DNA of 64,000 bases from Sedimentisphaerales bacterium. GTDB lineage: Bacteria > Planctomycetota > Phycisphaerae > Sedimentisphaerales > SM23-30. The notes under the pieces are model-generated. The model had not been told where the DNA came from. It saw only the letters and a list, made by a program, of their open reading frames with translations, and ran no database searches. Shown here piece after piece: positions 35,835 to 44,106 of the stretch. The stretch is taken from the NCBI GenBank assembly GCA_028281535.1, contig JANQJS010000038.1, positions 186,001 through 250,000 on the forward strand, written 5' to 3'. Numbering within the stretch: the first letter of the stretch is position 1; the number at the start of each line of letters is the position of its first letter. A program made the position numbers and the translations under genes.

Positions 35835-36929
35835 TTAATTCCAGGATAGATTCAGATTGCTTGGTTGTTGATTTTGATTCGTACTGCCAACATTCTCGAT
35901 AATATTTTTTGCGACATCCATCAATGCCAATGTAGATGGGGCTTGTGGATGACTTTCAACAACAGGTTTTCCGCCATCTCCCCCCTGAACAATATTTGGA
36001 TCTAATGGTACTGCACCAAGAAAAGGCAAGTTTAATTCTTTACTGATTTTTTTTCCACCGCCATGTTTAAAGATTTCTACACGTTTGCCACAATCACATT
36101 CAAAATAGCTCATGTTCTCAACGATACCTATAACAGGCACATTAACTTGTTCAAACATCTTCAAACCTTTGGTTGCATCAATTAAGCTGACATCCTGTGG
36201 TGTTGTTACGATGACGGCCCCGCTGAGTGCTGATTCTTGCGACAAAGAGAGTTGCGCGTCACCAGTACCTGGTGGCATATCTATGATTAAATAATCCAAA
36301 TTACCCCAAGCTACATTTTTAAGGAATTGTTGTATGATATTATGTACCATTGGACCACGCCAAATGACTGGTTTAGTGTCATCTGCAAGCATTCCCATGG
36401 ACAATACCTTCACGCCATAGTTTTCCAATGGCATGATGGTTTGCTCATTTTGCATAGGGGGTTTTTGGCCTTGCAAACCGTACATCATATGAATGCTTGG
36501 ACCATAGATATCACAATCTAATAAGCCTACCTGGCTGCCTAATTTGGCAAGCGCTAATGCAACATTCGAGCTAACAGTAGACTTTCCCACTCCCCCTTTT
36601 CCACTTGCAATTGCAATGACATGATTGACGTCTGGCAAAACAGCACTTTTAGCTGGCTGTGCAGTAGTAGGCAGCTTTGTTGAAACATTAATTTCAATAT
36701 GTTTTAATTCGGGAATGTTTTGCAATACTTCTTCGCAAGCTTGTTTCATCTGTTCTTTGAGAGGCCCAGAAGGCGTCATTAATTCGAGATTAAATTTAAC
36801 ACTGCCTGGCCCAACAGATAATTCTTTAACATACCCTAATGAAATAATATTTCGTTTAATATTTGGATCGATTACATGTTGCAGGGCTTGGAGTATTTTC
36901 TCGCGTAATTGATTTTCTGAAGAAGGCAT
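35835..36929 (-). CDS. mrp: Mrp/ApbC-type iron-sulfur cluster carrier ATPase
   Basis: A 364-residue P-loop protein with an N-terminal DUF59/MIP18 domain (about residues 8-85; VIDPNIKRNIISLGYVKE) and a C-terminal MinD-like ATPase. Motifs are the deviant Walker A GKGGVGKSTVSSN, LLDCDIYGPSIHMMYG and DYLIIDMPPGTGDAQL. The carrier-type cysteine pair is seen as ECDCGKR. It carries [4Fe-4S] clusters to target proteins. It lies 115 bases behind nfu, at the end of the SUF region. Confidence 0.93.
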   Translation of the reverse strand: MPSSENQLREKILQALQHVIDPNIKRNIISLGYVKELSVGPGSVKFNLELMTPSGPLKEQMKQACEEVLQNIPELKHIEINVSTKLPTTAQPAKSAVLPDVNHVIAIASGKGGVGKSTVSSNVALALAKLGSQVGLLDCDIYGPSIHMMYGLQGQKPPMQNEQTIMPLENYGVKVLSMGMLADDTKPVIWRGPMVHNIIQQFLKNVAWGNLDYLIIDMPPGTGDAQLSLSQESALSGAVIVTTPQDVSLIDATKGLKMFEQVNVPVIGIVENMSYFECDCGKRVEIFKHGGGKKISKELNLPFLGAVPLDPNIVQGGDGGKPVVESHPQAPSTLALMDVAKNIIENVGSTNQNQQPSNLNLSWN

Positions 36930-37044
36930 CTGTTATTCTCGTTTCAATCTTATAATATGTTCATGTCTCGTCAAGCAGCAATGACTAACTGAAGCGTTCA
37001 AACTTAACAATGATCGCGGCGATCATAGAGCATGCTAACACTTG

Positions 37045-37590
37045 CTACATAGCGTGAACTTCTAGTTCTGGATGAAATTGTTCACGTAATACACCTTCGA
37101 TTGCTTGTAAGGTACCCATGGTTGCACTGGGACATCCTCCGCAAGCTCCTTGATAACGCACAACGAGTCTATTATTTTCTAATCCTAGCACTTCCAGATC
37201 GCCACCATCGCCTTGTAAATAAGGGCGAATGGTATTATCCAGGATCTCATTGATCTTTTGAATTTCTGGTGTCATTTCAACATTGCTGCTGCTGGCAGAT
37301 TTCGTTAAATTTGGATCATGAGAAGGAATTTTCTCAATCAATTTATCTTTAACACTAGATTCCAATTCTGACCAATCACTGCTACCATTTTGTGTGACAG
37401 TAATCACGTTTTCAAAAAAGTGTACCATGGTCACATTAGGCAATTCGAAAATGCTTTGTGCAAGTGGATTGCCTTCACACTCGTCAATCGATTCATACGA
37501 AATACGATCTTCATTGATCACTGTAACATTGGTTACAAATTTTAAAGCATTTGGATTCGGTGTCATTTCTGTTTTACATTTGACTTCCAT
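37045..37590 (-). CDS. nfu: NifU-like (Nfu) iron-sulfur scaffold/carrier protein
   Basis: A 181-residue protein: an N-terminal Nfu_N domain (about residues 1-85; TEMTPNPNALKFVTN) and a C-terminal NifU domain (from about 105; RPYLQGDGGDLEVLG) with the cluster-binding CGGC motif in YQGACGGCPSA. ATG at 37590 is chosen because GAGGTGATC, a near-perfect ribosome site, lies just upstream; a longer in-frame reading to 37710 overlaps sufU and adds unrelated residues. It delivers assembled clusters downstream of the SUF machinery. Confidence 0.93.
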   Translation of the reverse strand: MEVKCKTEMTPNPNALKFVTNVTVINEDRISYESIDECEGNPLAQSIFELPNVTMVHFFENVITVTQNGSSDWSELESSVKDKLIEKIPSHDPNLTKSASSSNVEMTPEIQKINEILDNTIRPYLQGDGGDLEVLGLENNRLVVRYQGACGGCPSATMGTLQAIEGVLREQFHPELEVHAM

Positions 37591-37603
37591 AAGGATCACC
37601 TCT

Positions 37604-38059
37604 TTACTCGGTCGTAACCGTATCCTGGCTTTCATCAATGGCCCCAGTGAGCGTATGCCAGGATAAGGCGGCACATTTGACCCGTGCCGGATAACGGCAA
37701 ACCCCGGCAAACACCTGGAGTTTACCTAATAATTTATTTCCATCATCGGTAACGGTTTCACCGGTGACTAGTTTGTGAAATTGATCAAATAATGATTTGG
37801 CAAACTCTATCGTTTGCCCTTTAATCGCTTGTGTCATCATTGACGCGGATGCTTTTGAAATTGCGCATCCACTTCCTTCAAACATTGCATTTTCAATGAT
37901 ACCAGAATCATCTACGGTTAAATAAACATTATAATGATCGCCACAAAGAGGATTGAAGCCTTCAGCAAAATGAGTTGCACCCTCTAATTTGCCAAAGTTG
38001 CGTGGTTTCTTATTGTGATCAAGAATGACTTGTTGATATAATTCATCACTTATATTCAT
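37604..38059 (-). CDS. sufU: SufU-type iron-sulfur scaffold / sulfur acceptor
   Basis: A 151-residue IscU-fold protein. The three zinc/sulfur cysteines are in NPLCGD, GSGCAIS and RVKCAALSW. The SufU-specific insertion before the last cysteine (KLLGKLQVFAGVCRYPARV) separates it from IscU. In Gram-positive bacteria SufU takes sulfur from SufS and passes it to SufBCD. Its start overlaps the sufS stop by four bases. An additional cysteine (GVCRYP) is present near the third one. Confidence 0.94.
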   Translation of the reverse strand: MNISDELYQQVILDHNKKPRNFGKLEGATHFAEGFNPLCGDHYNVYLTVDDSGIIENAMFEGSGCAISKASASMMTQAIKGQTIEFAKSLFDQFHKLVTGETVTDDGNKLLGKLQVFAGVCRYPARVKCAALSWHTLTGAIDESQDTVTTE

Positions 38060-39279
38060 ACAAAGACTTCCTTGACTTTATGTATGGCTTGTGCCAGTGT
38101 ATCAATATCTTCATGCGTGTTGTAAATACTAAACGATGCTCTACCTGTAGCAGGAATATCAAATCTTTGCATCACGGGTTGTGTGCAATGATGCCCTGCC
38201 CGTATAGCAACACCTTGTAAATCGAGTATTGAACCAATATCATGCGGATGTACGTCATCAATCAAAAATGATATTATGGCTGTTTTATGTTTCGATGTTC
38301 CAAAAAATCGAATACCAGGTATATTATCAAGGGAATTTGTCGCATAGTCAAGCAATTGCTGTTCATATGCGGCTATTTCTTCGAGCCCTAGTTCTGAGAC
38401 ATAATCTATCGCAGCTCCCAGCCCAATGACACCAGCAATATGGGGTGTACCAGCTTCAAATTTATAGGGTGGGCGATTATAGGTGGTTTTCTCAAATGTA
38501 ACATTAAGAATCATGTCTCCCCCACCCATGACTGGAGGCATTTTAGCTAATAATTCTTCTTTTCCATACAATACACCTGTGCCGGTTGGGCCAAATAGTT
38601 TGTGGCCAGAAAATGTCATGAATTCGCAATCAAGGTCTTTAACATCTACTGACATATGAGCAACCGCTTGAGCAGCGTCAACCAAAACAATGGCACCGAC
38701 GGCATGTGCGGCATCGATCATTTGTTTAGCAGGATTAATGGTCCCGAGTGAATTCGAAACATACACAAAACTAACAAATTTAGTTTTCTCAGTGAGCATT
38801 GCTAAATACTCATCCATAATAACTTCGCCATCATCATTAATGGGGGCTACTTTTAGAACGCAACCTACTTGTTCGCATAAAATTTGCCAGGGAACAATAT
38901 TCGAATGATGCTCCATATGGGTAATGAGGATTTCATCACCTTCCTGAAGGTATGTTTTACCATAGCTTTGAGCGACTAAATTTATGGCCGCCGTAGTTCC
39001 ACTGGTAAAAACGATTTGTTCTTTTTTGGGAGCATTAATAAATCGCTTAACTTTTTCGCGAGTATCCTCATATTTTTGTGTTGCCAATTCACTAAGATAA
39101 TGGACGCCTCGATGAATATTGGCAGATTCCATCTGGTAGTGTTGGTTTACGGCCTCAATGACAGGCTTGGATTTTAAAGTAGTTGCGGCATTATCGAGAT
39201 AAACCAAGGGCTTATCATCATTAATCCGCTGGTTCAAGGCAGGAAAATCACTGCGGATTTTATCGATATTTAGTGACAT
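38056..39279 (-). CDS. sufS: Cysteine desulfurase SufS
   Basis: A 407-residue class V PLP enzyme that takes sulfur from cysteine for iron-sulfur assembly. Visible are ADITHMEHHSNIVPWQ-type PLP contacts (here THMEHHSNIVPWQ), the Schiff-base lysine in SGHKLFGPTG and the catalytic persulfide cysteine in IRAGHHCTQPVM. Length matches group II desulfurases. It lies between sufD (6 bases) and sufU (overlap) and pairs with SufU rather than SufE. Confidence 0.96.
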   Translation of the reverse strand: MSLNIDKIRSDFPALNQRINDDKPLVYLDNAATTLKSKPVIEAVNQHYQMESANIHRGVHYLSELATQKYEDTREKVKRFINAPKKEQIVFTSGTTAAINLVAQSYGKTYLQEGDEILITHMEHHSNIVPWQILCEQVGCVLKVAPINDDGEVIMDEYLAMLTEKTKFVSFVYVSNSLGTINPAKQMIDAAHAVGAIVLVDAAQAVAHMSVDVKDLDCEFMTFSGHKLFGPTGTGVLYGKEELLAKMPPVMGGGDMILNVTFEKTTYNRPPYKFEAGTPHIAGVIGLGAAIDYVSELGLEEIAAYEQQLLDYATNSLDNIPGIRFFGTSKHKTAIISFLIDDVHPHDIGSILDLQGVAIRAGHHCTQPVMQRFDIPATGRASFSIYNTHEDIDTLAQAIHKVKEVFV

Positions 39280-39285
39280 CGTATT

Positions 39286-40599
39286 TTAGCTTTCAGAATT
39301 TAGGAAATACTCGCATAATAAACCACGAAAACGATCTCGTACACCTTCTAGAGGAATTCGCAAAAGGACATCTTCTGCAAACCCATGTGATAGCATATTA
39401 ATCGCAACGTTTTTTGGTATGCCACGGCTTTGCAGATAAAACAATTCCTCTTCATTCATCTGACCTACAGTAGCACCGTGAGTGCACTTAACATCATCTG
39501 CGTATATTTCCAGTTGAGGCTTTGTGTCAGCCTCAGCATTAGGACTTAATAATAAATTACGATTGAGCTGGTAAGCATTAGTTAATTGAGCTTTTTGCTT
39601 AACGTAAATTTTTCCATTGAAAACGGTTCGGCCGTGGTCTCTTAATAGACCTTTATACAATTGATCACTTACACAACTAGGTTCACGATGGTCAACCGAT
39701 GTATGGTTATCAATGTGTTGGTGGTCACTAGCAGTACAAAGTCCATCAAGTCCAGAATGGCAACCAGGGCCATCCAGGATGATGGATAGATTATTTCTAA
39801 CCAGACTGCCACCCACTGTTAAGGTAAAGGATTCCAGATGGCTATCTCGCTCTTGATAGATTCGCGTATTCGAAACATGGAATGCGTTTCGACTATCTGC
39901 TTGTGCTTTGAAATAATTCAACCTGGCATTTGCAGCAATTGAAATATCAGTCATGCTATTATTGAAATAGACACAATGTAAATTCCGACTGATGTGAGTT
40001 TCGACAACACTTGCTTGCGATGATTCACCTAAGTGGAGTATGTTCCTAGGAAATGTCATGATGTCAGCTTGCTCGCCGGTAAAGACATAGACCAGATTAA
40101 TTAGGCAGTCGGCTTGGGTTTTTGCCGCAACATCAATGAATACGCCTTCCTGAATAAAGGCTGTATTAAGCCCTGTAAATGTATTTTCAGACTCAGTCGG
40201 AAAGTGATTGATGACCTTTTGGATGATGTCACCATTATCTTTGATTGCTTCTTTAAGCGGCTTAATGCTAACGCCGCCAGGTAATTCTGAACAAGTTGAA
40301 TGCTTTTGAGATAAGATGCCATCAATAAAGAATAAGCGTATTTCATTATCATTTATAAAATCTTGATAATGGGACAAATCCGTTTTCTCTAATTCTTCCG
40401 GGAGATTAAATGAAGAGTCACTAATACGCTTTACATTAGTGTATTTCCATTCTTCATGTTTGACCGTTGGAAAACCTTCATTCTGAAATAGATCGTAATT
40501 ATTTTGGCGTAATTCAGCCAGCCAATCTGTATTTCCTGAAGAAGAAAGTTTTTTTGATAATTCAAATGCTTTATTATAATCTGTAGTTACAGAGCTCAT
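39286..40599 (-). CDS. sufD: SUF complex subunit SufD
   Basis: A 437-residue SufB/D-family beta-helix protein, part of the SufBC2D scaffold. The N-terminus has the KHEEWKYTNVKRI segment and the C-terminus the conserved KCTHGATVGQMNEEELFYLQ motif with the histidine used at the SufB-SufD interface. Shorter than SufB, as expected. It sits between sufC and sufS with AT-rich 6-25 base spacers. Confidence 0.95.
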   Translation of the reverse strand: MSSVTTDYNKAFELSKKLSSSGNTDWLAELRQNNYDLFQNEGFPTVKHEEWKYTNVKRISDSSFNLPEELEKTDLSHYQDFINDNEIRLFFIDGILSQKHSTCSELPGGVSIKPLKEAIKDNGDIIQKVINHFPTESENTFTGLNTAFIQEGVFIDVAAKTQADCLINLVYVFTGEQADIMTFPRNILHLGESSQASVVETHISRNLHCVYFNNSMTDISIAANARLNYFKAQADSRNAFHVSNTRIYQERDSHLESFTLTVGGSLVRNNLSIILDGPGCHSGLDGLCTASDHQHIDNHTSVDHREPSCVSDQLYKGLLRDHGRTVFNGKIYVKQKAQLTNAYQLNRNLLLSPNAEADTKPQLEIYADDVKCTHGATVGQMNEEELFYLQSRGIPKNVAINMLSHGFAEDVLLRIPLEGVRDRFRGLLCEYFLNSES

Positions 40600-40624
40600 G
40601 GTAACTCCAATAAGAAATATTTAA

Positions 40625-41380
40625 TTATGAAACCCAGTCATATCCTTTTTCTTCAACCGCTAACGCAAGCTGGCCATCACCCGATTTGGATATTTTACCA
40701 TTAGAAAGAATATGAACGTGATCTGGTTTAATGTAATCAAGTAACCGCTGATAATGTGTAATTAAAATAATACAATTATCTTCACTTCGTAGTTTATTGA
40801 CGCCATTTGCTACAATGCGGAGCGAGTCAACATCTAAACCTGAATCTGTTTCATCCAATACCGCAAGTTTTGGGTTCAATACAGCCATTTGTAAAATTTC
40901 GTTGCGTTTCTTTTCGCCACCAGAAAAGTCAACATTGACTGAGCGTTCGATAAACTTCTCGTCAATGTTTAGGAATTTCATTTTTTCACGTAGCAATTGT
41001 TCAAAATCAAACGGGTCCATTTCTTCCACACCTTGGTGCTTACAGATCTCATTAAAACAGGCACGTAGAAATACTGAATTACTGACTCCAGGGATTTCAA
41101 CAGGGTATTGGAATGCCAAAAAGACACCTTCTACAGCACGCTCTTCTGGTTCCATTTCCAAAATATCTTTGGTTTTAAAATTCACTTCGTAATCAATCGA
41201 ACCATCAGTAACTTCGTAATCTGGATGTCCTGCGATCACTTTTGCCAGTGTGCTTTTGCCTGAACCGTTTGGGCCCATAATGGCATGAACTTCACCTGCT
41301 TTGGCCTGTAAATTCAACCCTTTAAGGATTTCATCATCTGTATCAGCTACTTTTGCATGTAAATTTTTGATATCTAACAT
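40625..41380 (-). CDS. sufC: SUF complex ATPase SufC
   Basis: A 251-residue ABC-type ATPase that drives the SufBC2D assembly complex. Walker A is [12 protein letters not shown], the signature is [11 protein letters not shown] and Walker B is [12 protein letters not shown]. The lysine-rich signature variant is typical of SufC. Located between sufB and sufD, in the canonical sufBCDSU order. Confidence 0.97.
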   Translation of the reverse strand: MLDIKNLHAKVADTDDEILKGLNLQAKAGEVHAIMGPNGSGKSTLAKVIAGHPDYEVTDGSIDYEVNFKTKDILEMEPEERAVEGVFLAFQYPVEIPGVSNSVFLRACFNEICKHQGVEEMDPFDFEQLLREKMKFLNIDEKFIERSVNVDFSGGEKKRNEILQMAVLNPKLAVLDETDSGLDVDSLRIVANGVNKLRSEDNCIILITHYQRLLDYIKPDHVHILSNGKISKSGDGQLALAVEEKGYDWVS

Positions 41381-41416
41381 TTTGACTCTCTTTATAATAT
41401 ATATTTATTATGTGGA

Positions 41417-42865
41417 TTAACCCACAGATCCTTCTAATTTCATTTCTAATAATTTTACCGCTTCAACGGAAAACTCTAGTGGTAGTTCTTTGAAAACCTC
41501 TTTACAAAAACCATTAATCAAAAGTGATACGGCTGCTTCCATATCCATACCGCGAGATTGTAAATAAAATAATTGATCAGCACTGATTTTTGAGGTTGAG
41601 GCCTCGTGCTCGACATCCGCAGTATTATTTTTGACTTCAATATAAGGAAAGGTGTTCGCAGAACATTGATCGCCAACCAACATGGAATCACATTGTGAGA
41701 AATTTCTAGCTTTATATGCACCTGGTTGAATCTGAACTAAACCTCTGTAGCTATTGGCTGATTCATCCGCAGAGATCCCTTTTGAAACAATCGTGCTTTT
41801 TGTGTGTTTGCCGATATGAATCATTTTGGTGCCTGTGTCAGCTTGCATTTTATTGTTGGTTAATGCGACGGAATAAAACTCTCCAATAGAGTAATCGCCA
41901 CGTAAAATAACACTTGGGTATTTCCAGGTGATTGATGAACCTGCTTCGACCTGCGTCCAAGAGATTTTTGATTTGCGCCCTTTGCACAAACCGCGTTTCG
42001 TGACGAAATTATAGATCCCCCCTTTGCCTTCTTCGTCACCTGCATACCAGTTTTGAACGGTAGAATATTTGATTTCTGCATCATCCATGGCCACAAGCTC
42101 AACAACAGCAGCATGCAATTGATTTTCATCTCGCATCGGTGCTGTGCAGCCTTCAAGATATGAAACGTAGCTGCCCTCTTCAGCAACTATTAATGTACGT
42201 TCAAACTGTCCAGTTTCTGATGCATTAATTCGGAAATATGTAGATAACTCGAGGGGACATTTTACGCCTTTTGGAATGTAGCAAAAAGAGCCATCGGTAA
42301 ATACGGCTGAATTTAATGCGGCATAAAAATTATCACTATAAGGTACCACACTACCCATATATTTTTTTACAAGCTCAGGATGGTTTTGCAAGGCTTCCGA
42401 AAATGAGCAGAAAATAACACCATGTTTTTCCAGTTCTTCTTGGTGTGTGGTTGCTACGGATACGCTATCAAAAACTGCATCTACAGCAACACCTGTTAAT
42501 CTTTTTTGCTCACTGAGTGGGATTCCGAGCTTTTCAAATGTTTTTAGTAGCTCCGGATCTACTTCGTCTAGGCTCTCTGGGGCCTTTTCCGTTTTTGACT
42601 TAGGTGCCGAGTAATAGCGCAAATCCTGAAAATCGACTTGTTCATACTCTACATGGGGCCAGGTTGGCTCTGTCAAAGTTTGCCAATGGCGAAATGCCTT
42701 TAAGCGAAACTCTAAAACAAATTCCGGCTCATTCTTGATTTTTGATAACTGGCGAATAATATCTTCATTCAATCCTTTCGGAAAAGTATCAGATTCAATA
42801 TTTGATACAAACCCATAGCGATATCCTTTTTCCGCCAGCTTGCTATCTGTGTCTAAGGTTGTCAT
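41417..42865 (-). CDS. sufB: SUF complex subunit SufB
   Basis: A 482-residue scaffold protein where nascent iron-sulfur clusters form. Conserved stretches include [35 protein letters not shown] (functional cysteine) and the C-terminal [20 protein letters not shown]. Length agrees with the family (about 465-495). It begins 14 bases after the Rrf2-type regulator gene and leads the structural suf genes. Confidence 0.97.
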   Translation of the reverse strand: MTTLDTDSKLAEKGYRYGFVSNIESDTFPKGLNEDIIRQLSKIKNEPEFVLEFRLKAFRHWQTLTEPTWPHVEYEQVDFQDLRYYSAPKSKTEKAPESLDEVDPELLKTFEKLGIPLSEQKRLTGVAVDAVFDSVSVATTHQEELEKHGVIFCSFSEALQNHPELVKKYMGSVVPYSDNFYAALNSAVFTDGSFCYIPKGVKCPLELSTYFRINASETGQFERTLIVAEEGSYVSYLEGCTAPMRDENQLHAAVVELVAMDDAEIKYSTVQNWYAGDEEGKGGIYNFVTKRGLCKGRKSKISWTQVEAGSSITWKYPSVILRGDYSIGEFYSVALTNNKMQADTGTKMIHIGKHTKSTIVSKGISADESANSYRGLVQIQPGAYKARNFSQCDSMLVGDQCSANTFPYIEVKNNTADVEHEASTSKISADQLFYLQSRGMDMEAAVSLLINGFCKEVFKELPLEFSVEAVKLLEMKLEGSVG

Positions 42866-42879
42866 AATCTTCCTTTATA

Positions 42880-43368
42880 TTAATTTGTCATATTTGACTT
42901 TATTTTAATGACATTTAATTTTTGACGTTGTAGTACTTCATCCTCTTGCTGAAGATGGCCAATTTCAATTAATTCATAGACGGTCGTTGACATAAACAAT
43001 TGAGTCATTTTATCGCTTAATGCTATCACTGGTGAAATGATATTACAATTCTCAGCCAGTTCACACCCGCAAGTACCAGAGTGATCCAGGCAGGCAACAA
43101 CTTTCATGGCACCGCTAACAATTTCCATCAACTGATAGAATGACACTTTATTTAGGTCTTTGATAATTTGATAACCACCAGAAACGCCCTGTTCTGATTT
43201 TAGCAATCCAGCTTTGGACATTCTTTGCATAGCACGCGATGTTACATCAAAAGGTGTTTTATAGATGTCGCAAATCTCGCGTGCTGTCGTTAGTTGGCCA
43301 GGATGCGTTGCATTCATATGCTTTAAAGCAATCAGGGCATATTCAATTTGTCTTGGTATTTTAAACAT
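42880..43368 (-). CDS. Rrf2-family iron-sulfur-sensing transcription regulator of the suf operon
   Basis: A 162-residue winged-helix regulator. It begins FKIPRQIEYALIALKHM, with the helix-turn-helix at ICDIYKTPFDVTSRAMQRM and the wing at SEQGVSGGYQI. Four cysteines follow in CLDHSGTCGCELAENC, arranged C-x6-C-x-C-x5-C; IscR uses three. These likely bind a cluster that sets repression of its own operon. ATG at 43368 is chosen because homologues start there; a longer in-frame reading to 43503 would add 45 residues unlike the family. First gene of the suf operon. Confidence 0.9.
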   Translation of the reverse strand: MFKIPRQIEYALIALKHMNATHPGQLTTAREICDIYKTPFDVTSRAMQRMSKAGLLKSEQGVSGGYQIIKDLNKVSFYQLMEIVSGAMKVVACLDHSGTCGCELAENCNIISPVIALSDKMTQLFMSTTVYELIEIGHLQQEDEVLQRQKLNVIKIKSNMTN

Positions 43369-43395
43369 AATAATATTTTTAATTACGATTATTAT
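43367..43395 (-). promoter_or_regulatory. Inverted repeat at the regulator start, candidate autoregulatory operator
   Basis: ATAATAAT (43367-43374) and ATTATTAT (43388-43395) form a perfect 8-base inverted repeat with a 13-base spacer. It covers the -10 region and the start codon of the Rrf2 gene. The AT-rich setting makes chance symmetry possible. Confidence 0.35.
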
Positions 43396-43418
43396 ATCGA
43401 ACCAGTTCATCAAATCAA
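43391..43418 (-). promoter_or_regulatory. Predicted promoter of the suf operon
   Basis: Minus strand: TTGATT (43418-43413), a 16-base spacer and perfect TATAAT (43396-43391). Transcription would start close to the regulator gene, leaving a leader of about 15 bases. Confidence 0.5.
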
Positions 43419-43799
43419 TACAAAATAAGTAAAAAATTATCTTATTTAATCTTTGATTATTTACTAAAATCAACGATTTTAAAGAGTTTGTCACACCTAA
43501 CACAGTTTATATAGGTTAATCTTTACCTTGTATACTCTAAAACTATTGTACTGGACACCGTAAGCTATACAGATATCGTATTCTTGTTTATTTCGCACAT
43601 TCATACGTATTCTATAAATTGACGAATTCTCGCTAATTTATAATCCATTCTTAATTTAACGCTAGTAATTGCTCGCCATAATATGAACCAAGATTGCTAT
43701 AACGGATTTGACTGCATGCTATATCGTTAATGCTAGCCCTATGATACAAGAGCAGCCTCAAACTCATTGAATTCTAGGGAGAGCTTAACGGTTTTCAAA
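43419..43799 (+). other. Non-coding spacer between the suf promoter and the beta-helix gene leader
   Basis: About 380 AT-rich bases with no ORF of note. The promoter of the 44107 gene probably lies here, but I see only weak candidates (for example TTGACG near 43620 and TTGACT near 43709, without well-spaced -10 boxes). It may depend on an alternative sigma factor. Confidence 0.4.
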
Positions 43800-43945
43800 C
43801 ATGAATAGCCTATAAACTACGGCGCATTGGTGGTTCTTTGGAACTTGTCTTTAAACCAGGTACCTCACTAAAAAGAGTTTAGTGAAAATAAAGAAGAAAA
43901 AGTGAAAGGAGGCTAACCACTGGAGAAAACGCTTGGGGGCTTATT

Positions 43946-43999
43946 ATGAAAATGAATGTGTACGTGTGTGTGTACCGATTCATTAACTTGTATTTTTAA
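43946..43999 (+). CDS. Possible 17-residue leader peptide
   Basis: ATG at 43946 to TAA at 43997-43999, encoding MKMNVYVCVYRFINLYF, rich in tyrosine and valine. A nine-codon frame starting CTG at 43920, seven bases after AAAGGAGG, would end in TGA overlapping this ATG, so reinitiation is conceivable. Expression is speculative. Confidence 0.3.
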   Translation: MKMNVYVCVYRFINLYF

Positions 44000-44046
44000 G
44001 TGTATTGTATTGTGAAGAAATTTGTATTTTTGAGGAGGGGTATTAG

Positions 44047-44100
44047 ATGTTGGGTAAGTTGCCTAAATTTAATGCCCACTGTCGAAAGAAAGGACTATAG
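44047..44100 (+). CDS. Probable 17-residue leader peptide with very strong ribosome site
   Basis: ATG at 44047 to TAG at 44098-44100, encoding MLGKLPKFNAHCRKKGL. GAGGAGGGG lies six bases upstream, a stronger site than the one before the main gene. The stop is six bases before the ATG of the beta-helix gene, so the peptide could deliver ribosomes to it by coupling. Confidence 0.42.
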   Translation: MLGKLPKFNAHCRKKGL

Positions 44101-44106
44101 TTAATT

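Larger units (their letters stand above)
43800..44106 (+). promoter_or_regulatory. Structured leader of the secreted beta-helix gene
   Basis: Contains a perfect 8-base hairpin (TCACTAAA 43865-43872, TTTAGTGA 43878-43885), then a very strong ribosome site AAAGGAGG (43905-43912) that is not followed by an ATG at normal distance, a 17-codon ORF at 43946, and a second strong site GAGGAGGGG (44032-44040) feeding another 17-codon ORF at 44047. The region looks like a regulated, translated leader. Confidence 0.45.

Noticed and set aside
37590-37710. Longer N-terminus for Nfu reaching 37710
   Set aside because: It overlaps sufU in another frame, and a near-perfect ribosome site sits directly before ATG 37590.
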